From assembly GCA_963786675.1 (NCBI GenBank), contig CAWAZY010000002.1, forward strand, positions 310,001 through 374,000: a stretch of 64,000 nucleotides of DNA, given 5' to 3'. This document shows, piece by piece, positions 19,476 to 27,062 of this stretch (positions are counted from its first letter, which is position 1; each line of letters begins with the position of its first letter). Source of the stretch: JAGVSR01 sp963786675 (GTDB lineage Bacteria > Pseudomonadota > Alphaproteobacteria > Rhizobiales > Hyphomicrobiaceae). Below the pieces are notes generated by a model. That model was not told the origin of the DNA and did no database searches. It saw only the letters and a list, made by a program, of their open reading frames with translations. A program made the position numbers and the translations under genes.

Positions 19476-20516
19476 TTAGGTTCGGAAAAGGCCGCGATTG
19501 CTGAACAGGGGCGACAGTTCGCCGGGGCCGTGCGGTTCGTGGTGCAGGCGCACGACATACTCGACCTCGGCTTTGGAGCCGGCGACGATGGGCGTGCGCT
19601 GGTGGATGCTCTGCGGGACGATATCGAGAATGCGTTCCCGCCCGGTCGACGCCGCGCCGCCCGCCTGCTCGATGATGAAGGCCAGCGGATTGGCCTCATA
19701 GATGAGGCGCAGGCGTCCGAGCGCATAACCATCGCGCAGGTCGCCGGGATAGAGGAACACGCCGCCGCGATTGAGAATGCGATAGATGTCGGATACGGGC
19801 GTGGCCGTCCAGCGCATGTTGAAATCCTTGCCGCGTGGCCCGTCGCGGCCCTGCAGCAGGTCGTCCACATAGATGCGCAGGCAGTCTTCCCAATGCCGGT
19901 AGTTGGAGCTGTTGATCGCGAATTCCGACGTGACGGTCGGCACGGCGACGCTGAGGGCGGTCCGCACGAATTGATCCGTCGCGGGATCCAGCGTGAAGAT
20001 CTGCGTGCCGGCTCCGACGGTCAGCACGAGGCTCGTGAACGTCCCGTACACGACGAACCCGGCAGCGAGTTGCTGGGTCCCCGGCTGCATGAAGCTGGAC
20101 GCGTCCGCGCCGTTGGCCATGGCAGGCAGCACCGTGAAAATGGTGCCGAGCGGTACGTTGGCGTCCACATTCGACGAGCCATCGATCGGATCGACCGCGA
20201 CCGCCAGGTCGCCGTCCTGGTTGATCGGCAAGGCCGCATCGAGCTCTTCGGAGGCAAAGGCGGCGACAGGGCAGGCACGCAGGGCGGCGATGATCGTTTC
20301 GTTGGCCAGGACGTCGATCTGTTTTTGAGGATCCACCCCGCTTTGCTTGCCGGTGGACGCGCCCATCGCGCCGGCCAGAGGCCCCTTGCGGACGAGGGCG
20401 GAAATCTCACGGCAGGCATCGGCGATACCGCTGACCGTGCGCGCCACCTTGATCCGGGCTTCATCAGCCTTGGCCCAGCGTTCAAGATAGTCCTTCAAGT
20501 CAATGCATTCGGTCAT
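19476..20516 (-). CDS. fbp: Fructose-1,6-bisphosphatase class I
   Basis: Hydrolyses fructose 1,6-bisphosphate to fructose 6-phosphate in gluconeogenesis and C1 assimilation. ATG 20516 gives a 346-aa protein starting MTECIDLKDYLERWAKADEA. The metal-binding signature is VDPIDGSSNVDANVPLGTIF; GGVFLYPGDLRDGYALGRLR and FIIEQAGGAASTGRERILDI are also class I motifs. prk begins 22 bp downstream, so they are probably co-transcribed. A perfect 24-bp palindrome lies 110 bp upstream of the start. Confidence 0.96.
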   Translation of the reverse strand: MTECIDLKDYLERWAKADEARIKVARTVSGIADACREISALVRKGPLAGAMGASTGKQSGVDPQKQIDVLANETIIAALRACPVAAFASEELDAALPINQDGDLAVAVDPIDGSSNVDANVPLGTIFTVLPAMANGADASSFMQPGTQQLAAGFVVYGTFTSLVLTVGAGTQIFTLDPATDQFVRTALSVAVPTVTSEFAINSSNYRHWEDCLRIYVDDLLQGRDGPRGKDFNMRWTATPVSDIYRILNRGGVFLYPGDLRDGYALGRLRLIYEANPLAFIIEQAGGAASTGRERILDIVPQSIHQRTPIVAGSKAEVEYVVRLHHEPHGPGELSPLFSNRGLFRT

Positions 20517-20625
20517 TCGTTTTCCAAGTGTGCAGGCTATTAATCCGCGGCGGGCGGGACGCATCCGCTCGACGCCACCGGCATTCGACGGCTCGCGGGT
20601 CGGGAATGCAACACATGTTCCGCTC

Positions 20626-20649
20626 AGAATAGTGAAATTTCACTATTCT
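20626..20649. promoter_or_regulatory. Perfect 24-bp palindrome, candidate operator between fbp and the acyltransferase-like gene
   Basis: The half-site AGAATAGTGAAA is followed directly by its exact reverse complement, with no spacer. It lies in the divergent region, 110 bp from the fbp start and 81 bp from the start at 20730, and is AT-rich against GC-rich surroundings. Its length and symmetry fit a dimeric repressor or activator site. I cannot assign a regulator; it does not fit a LysR T-N11-A box in an obvious way. Confidence 0.6.
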
Positions 20650-20729
20650 TTCGGGCGGCTCGCTGCACTATTAAGGTATTAGACCTCGTATTTTTGCCCG
20701 TTTACCTATTGCTTGGCCTGGAGCGATCC

Positions 20730-21257
20730 ATGACATCCGAGACCACGAACACCTCCGCCTCGGCGAAAGCTGAACTGGAAAAGACCGAACTTCAGAAGAG
20801 GGCCGGTGTCGCCAAGCAGATCGCGGCGTCCTTCGGTGAAATCGTGACGCTTTTACTGCGCTCGCAAACCGACCGGAAGCGGCCGATTGAAGATCTCGAA
20901 TGGATGGTCATCCCCGCGCTTCAGACCGGGCAATTCGCCATTGCGGATGCCCAGTCAAAGGAAAGCGGCATGGTTGTACCTGTCGGCGCGGTCCTGTGGG
21001 CGATGGTGTCTGAAAGCGTCGACCAGAGGCTCAGTCAGGACCTCGATCAGCCCATGCGCCTCTCTCCGCAAGAATGGCGTTCTGGAAACATCCCCTGGGT
21101 CATGGCGGCGTTCGGCGACACCAAAGTCGTCGGCGGATTGCTCCAGCAACTAGCCGCCAACGTGTTCAAGTCGGCTCCGGCCAAAATGCGGGCACGCAAC
21201 GCGGAAGGAAAGCCGTTCGTCGGCCGTCTGGAACTCGCCCCTCCTGCAAGCTCCTGA
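20730..21257 (+). CDS. HlyC/CyaC-like toxin-activating acyltransferase homologue, catalytic residues not conserved
   Basis: 175 aa; ATG 20730 has GGAG 8 bases upstream. It aligns without gaps over SQTDRKRPIEDLEWMVIPAL with the HlyC stretch that holds its catalytic His23; here the position is Asp48. The later motif EWRSGNIPWVMAAFGD matches the HlyC WxSGxxxW...FGD region, but the HlyC Asp92 equivalent is not an Asp and two residues are missing. HlyC-type enzymes acylate lysines of RTX toxins using acyl-ACP. The next genes are a type I secretion ABC transporter and adaptor, the expected partners. Whether this protein is active, or a non-catalytic relative, is open. Confidence 0.75.
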   Translation: MTSETTNTSASAKAELEKTELQKRAGVAKQIAASFGEIVTLLLRSQTDRKRPIEDLEWMVIPALQTGQFAIADAQSKESGMVVPVGAVLWAMVSESVDQRLSQDLDQPMRLSPQEWRSGNIPWVMAAFGDTKVVGGLLQQLAANVFKSAPAKMRARNAEGKPFVGRLELAPPASS

Positions 21258-21504
21258 GCCTGCTCCGGTACCTAGCCGCCGGCCCTGCGCAGGCACCCGG
21301 TTCAAGGACGGCAAGTCCCGCCAGCACAACAGCATAGTCGCCCGATCCAAGCACCGGGCGGAATTTTTCATGCAACCGGGCCTCGCAAGCCTGATACGCG
21401 CCTGAAAATTAACAGTATACATTGCATGCTATGCGGTCCGCCCACGCGCCTTTTCGCGCGCCTGCGGAGGCACCGCAGAGGGTCAAGCAGTCAGTGGCGT
21501 GCGT

Positions 21505-23337
21505 ATGAGTAGGAAAGCGGGTGCTCCGCTACGCAAACCGGCCAATCCCATCGAGCGCGCCTTGCGCCGCTCGAAAGCTCTCCTGTTGGGTGTCGGTGTC
21601 TTCTCGGGCATCATCAACCTGCTGGCGCTGACCGGCTCCTTCTACATGCTGCAAGTCTATGACCGGGTCCTCCCGTCGCGCAGCGTGCCCACACTCGTCG
21701 GCCTGACGATCTTGATGGGCGGGCTCTACATCGCGAACGGACTTTTGGATTACTTCCGGGTCCGGGTGATGAGCCGCGTTGGCGTCCGTATCGATAATGA
21801 CGTACGGCAGAAAGTGTTCGCCGCAATCCGCATGTTGCCGATGCGAACGCGCACATCCGGTGACGGCCTGATGCCCGTTCGCGATCTGGACCAGATCCGC
21901 AATTTCTTCTCTGGCATGGGACCTACGGCCTTCTTCGATCTGCCCTGGGTGCCGGTTTATCTCGGCGTCATTTTCCTACTCCACCCGGTGCTCGGCCTCT
22001 TCGCCCTGTTTGGTGCGGTCCTCCTCATCGCCCTCACGCTCCTCACCGAATTCCGCACCTCCGCGCCGATGTCGGCCGCGTCGGCGAGCGGGGCCCAGCG
22101 CTTGGCCTTCGGCGAGCAGGCGCGACGCAATGCAGAGGTTATCCAGGCCCTGGGCCTCGGCGACCGGATGCTGGAGCGTTGGGAAAAGCTCAATCATAAG
22201 CATTTGACCGATCAACTGACGGCCGCGGATGCAGCCAGCGGCATCGGCACGTTTTCGAAGGTCCTGCGCCTGTTTCTGCAATCCGGCATTCTCGGACTTG
22301 GCGCCTATCTCGTCATCCTTGGCGACGTCTCGCCCGGTACGATCATCGCCGGATCGATCATCATGTCCCGCGCGTTGGCGCCGATTGAGACGGCTATTGC
22401 GCATTGGCGCGGGTTCGTCGCCGCCCGGCAAAGCCACCGCCGGCTGGTCGATCTGTTCGCGGCGCTGGACTTAGGCGACGACACGACGCCTATGATCTTG
22501 CCCAAACCCGTGCAGTCGCTATCGGTCCAGGCGCTGACGGTGGCCCCGCCGGGCGAACCGCTCCCCGTCCTCCACGGCGTGACGTTTCAGCTGAACGCGG
22601 GCGACGGCTTGGGAGTGATCGGACCCAGCGCGTCGGGAAAATCGACCCTGGCGCGGGCGCTGGTCGGCATATGGCAACCCATGCGCCACGCCGGATCGGT
22701 CCGTCTCGATGGCGCTGCCCTCGATCAATGGACACCGGAGACGCTCGGACACCACATCGGATACCTGCCGCAGGATGTGTCCCTTTTCGAGGGGTCGGTT
22801 GCGGAGAATATCGCGCGGTTCGATCCCGACGCGCGCAGCGACGATATCGTGAAAGCCGCCCGGACCGCCGGTGTGCACGACATGATCGTGCAGTTGCCCA
22901 ACGGGTATCAGACCGTTGTCGGGGAAAACGGGTCAGGTCTCTCCGCCGGGCAGCGCCAGCGCATCGCGCTCGCCCGGGCGCTTTACGGGGACCCCTTCCT
23001 CGTCGTTCTGGACGAGCCCAATTCCAACCTCGACGCGGCGGGCGACCAAGCGCTGACCAACGCGATCCAATCGGTCCGCGACCGGGGCGGCATCGCCATC
23101 GTCATCGCCCACCGGCCCTCCGCGCTGGCAGCCGTCGACAAAGTGCTGGCCCTGGCTCGCGGTCAGGTCCAGGCGTTTGGGCCCAAGACGGAAGTCCTGC
23201 GCCAAGTGCTTCAGGCCGCGCCCGCGCCCCAAGAGCCCATGCGCCCGCAGCCTCCCACGGCGCAGACTTCCGGGATGGCCCCGCTTCTGGCCGCGGCTGG
23301 GCTGAAGATCGTGGCGGACCGGGAACCGGGGACCTGA
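21505..23337 (+). CDS. Type I secretion ABC transporter, PrtD family
   Basis: Inner-membrane permease/ATPase of a one-step secretion channel; 610 aa from ATG 21505 (the frame also has GTG at 21499). The transmembrane domain starts near KALLLGVGVFSGIINLLALT and includes TGSFYMLQVYDRVLPSRS, the PrtD-type signature; I see no C39 peptidase domain. In the ATPase domain are Walker A GPSASGKSTLARALVG, Q-loop IGYLPQDVSLFEG, signature GLSAGQRQRIALARALYG, Walker B FLVVLDEPNSNLD and H-loop IAHRPSAL. Only one base separates it from the adaptor gene. No RTX-repeat substrate is visible in the window. Confidence 0.92.
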   Translation: MSRKAGAPLRKPANPIERALRRSKALLLGVGVFSGIINLLALTGSFYMLQVYDRVLPSRSVPTLVGLTILMGGLYIANGLLDYFRVRVMSRVGVRIDNDVRQKVFAAIRMLPMRTRTSGDGLMPVRDLDQIRNFFSGMGPTAFFDLPWVPVYLGVIFLLHPVLGLFALFGAVLLIALTLLTEFRTSAPMSAASASGAQRLAFGEQARRNAEVIQALGLGDRMLERWEKLNHKHLTDQLTAADAASGIGTFSKVLRLFLQSGILGLGAYLVILGDVSPGTIIAGSIIMSRALAPIETAIAHWRGFVAARQSHRRLVDLFAALDLGDDTTPMILPKPVQSLSVQALTVAPPGEPLPVLHGVTFQLNAGDGLGVIGPSASGKSTLARALVGIWQPMRHAGSVRLDGAALDQWTPETLGHHIGYLPQDVSLFEGSVAENIARFDPDARSDDIVKAARTAGVHDMIVQLPNGYQTVVGENGSGLSAGQRQRIALARALYGDPFLVVLDEPNSNLDAAGDQALTNAIQSVRDRGGIAIVIAHRPSALAAVDKVLALARGQVQAFGPKTEVLRQVLQAAPAPQEPMRPQPPTAQTSGMAPLLAAAGLKIVADREPGT

Positions 23338-23338
23338 C

Positions 23339-24646
23339 ATGCCCGCCATGCACAAGAACGATGTGGACGCCCGTGTCGGCCGCTATCTCCTCGGCGGTCT
23401 CGCCGTGAGTTTTCTCATTGTTGGCGGCATTGCGGGATGGGCGGCGACAACACAGATCGCGGGCGCGGTGGTCGCCAGCGGCGTCGTTGTCGTCGAAACG
23501 AACGTCAAGAAAGTCCAGCATCCCACAGGCGGCGTGGTCGGTGAAATCAGGGTCCGGAACGGCGACGTCGTCAAAACCGGCGATCTCCTCCTGCGGCTCG
23601 ACGAAACGATGACGCGCGCCAACCTCCAAATGATATCCAAGCAGCAGGACGAATTGATCGTGCGCGAGGCGCGCCTCAAGGCCGAACGAGAAGATGCGCT
23701 CGACTTCAAGGCCGAACTGCCCGAGGGGCGTACCAACGATCCCGAAATTCTGGAGATCGCGAAAGGCGAGGAAAGCCTATTTCGCAGCCGCCGCGACTCT
23801 ATCCAAGGTCAGATCTCGCAGCTGCGCGAACGGATCGACCAGCTGTCCAAGGAGGCCACCGGCGTTGCCGCCCAGATAACGGCCAAGAGGCAGGAAATTG
23901 CCCTGATTGCCGACGAGCTGGAGGGACTGGCCGAGCTGGAACTGAAGCAGCTTGTGACGACGACCAAGGTTGCCGCGCTCAAACGCGAAAAGGCGCGGCT
24001 CGAGGGCGAACTGGGGCAATACGAGGCGGCCGCCGCCCAGACCGCCGGGCGCAAAGCCGAGATCGCCTTGCAGATCGTCCGTCTCGAGCAGGAACGCCGG
24101 ACGGAGATCGTCAAGGAGCTGCGCGAGACCCAATCCAAAATCGCCGAATACACCGAGCGCCGGATCGCGGCGGACGACCAGCTTCGGCGCGTGGAGATCA
24201 GGGCGCCCCAAAGTGGGGTCGTCCACCAGCTCAGCGTCTTTACCGTGGGCGGCGTTGTCAACCCGGGCGAGCCCGTCATGCTGATCGTGCCCCAGGGCGA
24301 CCGGCTGCTGATCGAAGCACGCATCGCACCGCAGGACATCGACCAGCTCCACATCGGACAGCAGACCCGCATCCGCTTCCAGGCCTTCGACCAGCAGACG
24401 ACTCCTCAGATCGACGGCGACGTTTTGAGCATTTCAGCCGACCTTTCGCGGGATGAGCAGTCCCGTGAAGCGTTTTTCACTACCAGGATCGCCATTTCGG
24501 AATCCGAACTCGTCAAGCTCGGCGAAAACCGGCTGCAACCCGGCATCCCGGTCGATATCCAGATTAAGACTCAGGAACGCACGGCCCTGTCCTATCTGAT
24601 GAAGCCGCTGACCGACCAGATCAGCAAGGCGTTCCGCGAACGCTGA
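23339..24646 (+). CDS. Type I secretion membrane-fusion protein, HlyD/PrtE family
   Basis: Periplasmic adaptor that links the ABC transporter to an outer-membrane TolC channel; 435 aa. A short cytoplasmic N-terminus (MPAMHKNDVDARVGRYLLGG) leads to one membrane helix (LAVSFLIVGGIAGWAAT). The lipoyl half VVASGVVVVETNVKKVQHPT and its partner RAPQSGVVHQLSVFTVGGVV flank a long coiled coil (about residues 95-270, rich in Glu, Gln, Leu and Arg). The C-terminal beta domain includes IAPQDIDQLHIGQQTRIRFQ. It starts one base after the transporter stop, so they are translationally linked. The TolC partner is not here. Confidence 0.92.
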   Translation: MPAMHKNDVDARVGRYLLGGLAVSFLIVGGIAGWAATTQIAGAVVASGVVVVETNVKKVQHPTGGVVGEIRVRNGDVVKTGDLLLRLDETMTRANLQMISKQQDELIVREARLKAEREDALDFKAELPEGRTNDPEILEIAKGEESLFRSRRDSIQGQISQLRERIDQLSKEATGVAAQITAKRQEIALIADELEGLAELELKQLVTTTKVAALKREKARLEGELGQYEAAAAQTAGRKAEIALQIVRLEQERRTEIVKELRETQSKIAEYTERRIAADDQLRRVEIRAPQSGVVHQLSVFTVGGVVNPGEPVMLIVPQGDRLLIEARIAPQDIDQLHIGQQTRIRFQAFDQQTTPQIDGDVLSISADLSRDEQSREAFFTTRIAISESELVKLGENRLQPGIPVDIQIKTQERTALSYLMKPLTDQISKAFRER

Positions 24647-24872
24647 GGGCTCGGCGTCTGCCGCCGCATCGCGCTTGTGCGCCCCCAAAGCCGCGCGTCT
24701 TCGCACATGCGAACCAAAGCCGCACCGGTTCTTCGGCCGCCCAGGCAACAACGCGCTTGGCGATCTGGACTTTAGTCGACAATACTGCCCCCGAACGCTT
24801 GCAACCGGACCGCCGCGCGCGGCCCGGCAAAGCGCGCCGTTAAACAACAAAAGCTCCAGTGGGGGACCCGCC

Positions 24873-26549
24873 GTGACCGTCAAGACCGACATCGAGATTG
24901 CCCGCGAAGCGACCATGAAGCCCATCACCGAGGTGGGTCAAAAAGTCGGCATCCCCGCAGATGCGCTGCTCCAGTACGGCCCGACCAAGGCGAAAATAAC
25001 CGCGGACTTCATCGACAGCCTCAAGTCCCGGCCCGACGGCAAGCTCATTCTGGTCACCGCCATCAGCCCGACGCCCGCCGGCGAAGGCAAGACGACCACC
25101 ACCGTGGGCCTCGGCGACGGTCTAAACCGCATCGGCAAGAAGGCCATGATGGCGCTGCGCGAGCCCTCGCTCGGCCCCTGCTTCGGCGTCAAGGGAGGCG
25201 CGGCCGGCGGCGGCTATGCGCAGGTGGTGCCCATGGAGGACATCAACCTCCATTTCACCGGCGATTTCCACGCCATCACCTCGGCGCACAACCTCCTGTC
25301 CGCTCTGATCGACAATCACATCTACTGGGGCAATGCCTGCGGTCTCGATTCACGCCGGGTCGAATGGCGCCGCGTCCTCGACATGAACGACCGCGCCCTG
25401 CGCTCCATCGTCAATTCGCTGGGCGGTGTCTCCAACGGCTTCCCGCGCCAGGACGGCTTCGACATCACCGTCGCCTCGGAAGTCATGGCGATCCTGTGCC
25501 TGTCGAGCGACCTCAAGGACCTTGAGAAGAGACTGGGCAACATCATCATCGGCTACACGCGCGAAAAGAAGCCCGTCCGGGCCCGCGACGTGAAGGCGGA
25601 CGGCGCCATGACGGTCCTGCTCAAGGACGCGCTGATGCCGAACATGGTGCAGACCCTGGAGAACAACCCCGTCTTCATCCACGGCGGACCGTTCGCCAAC
25701 ATCGCGCATGGCTGCAACTCGGTGCTCGCCACCAAGACAGCGCTCAAACTGGCTGACTATGTCGTGACGGAAGCCGGCTTCGGCGCAGACCTCGGCGCGG
25801 AGAAGTTCTTCGACATCAAGTGCCGCAAGGCCGGACTGTCTCCTTCCGCCACCGTGATCGTGGCCACCGTGCGCGCACTCAAGATGCACGGCGGCGTCAA
25901 GAAGGAAGACCTCAAGGGTGAGAACGTCGAGGCCGTGGCCAAGGGTTGCGACAACCTCAAGCGCCACATCGAGAACGTCAACAAGTTCGGCGTTCCCGCC
26001 GTCGTCGCCGTCAACCGGTTCATCACCGACACGGAAGCCGAGATTCAAGAGGTCATGAAGGCGGCCGAGAGCATGGGCACGCGGGCCTTCCTGTGCACGC
26101 ACTGGGCGGACGGCGGCAAGGGCACGGAAGCGCTGGCCCAGCACGTCGTCGGCATGTGCGAACAGGGCAGTGCGAACTTCAAGCCGCTCTATCCCGATGA
26201 AATGCCGCTGCGCGACAAGGTCCGGACCATCGCCACGGAAATCTATCGCGCCGCCGATATCTCATGCGATGCCGCCATCGAAACCCGCTTCAAGGAGCTC
26301 GAAGCCATGGGCTTCGGTCACCTTCCGGTCTGCATGGCCAAGACGCAGTACTCGTTCTCGACCGATCCCAACAAGCGCGGCGCGCCGTCGGGGCACATCG
26401 TGCCCGTGCGCGAATTGCGCCTCTCGGCCGGCGCGGAATTCATCGTCGTCATCACCGGCGAGATCATGACCATGCCGGGCCTGCCGCGGGTTCCCTCCGC
26501 CGACTCGATCCGCCTGAACGACCAGGGCCAGATCGAGGGCCTGTTCTAA
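24873..26549 (+). CDS. ftfL: Formate--tetrahydrofolate ligase
   Basis: Joins formate to tetrahydrofolate with ATP, giving 10-formyl-THF; this is the entry of C1 units to the serine cycle. I use GTG 24873, giving 558 aa, close to the 557 aa of M. extorquens FtfL, and the next residues (TVKTDIEIAREATMKPI) match its N-terminus; the frame open back to 24675 has a non-matching leader. The ATP site is TAISPTPAGEGKTTTTVGL, followed by LREPSLGPCFGVKGGAAGGG and INLHFTGDFHAITSAHNLL; VIVATVRALKMHGGVKK and GEIMTMPGLPRVPSADSI are also strongly family-like. A terminator follows. Confidence 0.97.
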   Translation: MTVKTDIEIAREATMKPITEVGQKVGIPADALLQYGPTKAKITADFIDSLKSRPDGKLILVTAISPTPAGEGKTTTTVGLGDGLNRIGKKAMMALREPSLGPCFGVKGGAAGGGYAQVVPMEDINLHFTGDFHAITSAHNLLSALIDNHIYWGNACGLDSRRVEWRRVLDMNDRALRSIVNSLGGVSNGFPRQDGFDITVASEVMAILCLSSDLKDLEKRLGNIIIGYTREKKPVRARDVKADGAMTVLLKDALMPNMVQTLENNPVFIHGGPFANIAHGCNSVLATKTALKLADYVVTEAGFGADLGAEKFFDIKCRKAGLSPSATVIVATVRALKMHGGVKKEDLKGENVEAVAKGCDNLKRHIENVNKFGVPAVVAVNRFITDTEAEIQEVMKAAESMGTRAFLCTHWADGGKGTEALAQHVVGMCEQGSANFKPLYPDEMPLRDKVRTIATEIYRAADISCDAAIETRFKELEAMGFGHLPVCMAKTQYSFSTDPNKRGAPSGHIVPVRELRLSAGAEFIVVITGEIMTMPGLPRVPSADSIRLNDQGQIEGLF

Positions 26550-26575
26550 CGCCCAGCGCGAACGTTGACGTCCCA

Positions 26576-26610
26576 GGGCGCCGGAGGCAACTCCGGCGCC
26601 CTTTGTCTTT
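26576..26610 (+). terminator. Rho-independent terminator after ftfL
   Basis: Perfect 11-bp stem GGGCGCCGGAG (26576-26586), GCAA loop, complement at 26591-26601, then TTTGTCTTT. It lies 26 bp past the ftfL stop. Confidence 0.85.
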
Positions 26611-26708
26611 GCACCAGTGGCCGGATTTGACAGTGATCAAGGCGCGTCTCCGGGAGACCGCTAGAAAAGCGGCATGGATCATACATCTTTCGTTCGACGG
26701 AGCATCGG

Positions 26709-27062
26709 ATGAGCACCAGCACACAGTCTGAATCGAGCCATACCGCAATCGGCCACAACTCGCAGGGGGCGACCATCGCCATCGAGGTTCGCCTCTTCAA
26801 CAGCATGTCGAAGTTCACCACGAGCCCCACCTTCTCGGAAAAAATCGAAGTTCCGCCCGACACAACCGTCGGCGACCTCGTCGCGCGCTTTGGCCTGCCG
26901 CTCCACGACATCTATCTCGTGCTGCGCAACGGCCGTGACATCAATGCTGGTCTCTACAAAGGCGGCAATGTCGATCTGACGGCCGGTATTGCCGATGGCG
27001 ACGTCATTGCCTTTTCAGGGCCCGTTCCCTACAGTCCCGGTTACGGCGCACCCGTCGTCTGA
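26709..27062 (+). CDS. MoaD/ThiS-like beta-grasp protein without C-terminal GG
   Basis: 117 aa, ubiquitin-like fold predicted. After a polar leader (MSTSTQSESSHTAIGHNSQG) the core reads IAIEVRLFNSMSKFT, then EVPPDTTVGDLVARFGLPLH and IYLVLRNGRDINAGLYKGGN, ending with GIADGDVIAFSGPVPYSPGY. The VxxxTTVGDLxxxxGLP and LNGRxV/ADGDxIxxxPP-type pattern is that of sulfur-carrier proteins. The tail ends GAPVV, not the GG needed for adenylation and thiocarboxylation, so it is probably not a sulfur carrier of the usual type. It sits directly after ftfL and its 3' end overlaps the convergent hydrolase gene by 22 bp. Confidence 0.7.
   Translation: MSTSTQSESSHTAIGHNSQGATIAIEVRLFNSMSKFTTSPTFSEKIEVPPDTTVGDLVARFGLPLHDIYLVLRNGRDINAGLYKGGNVDLTAGIADGDVIAFSGPVPYSPGYGAPVV

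Noticed and set aside
18575..20516. prk and fbp as proof of autotrophic CO2 fixation
   Set aside because: No RuBisCO gene is in the window and Prk has a known regulatory use in serine-cycle methylotrophs.
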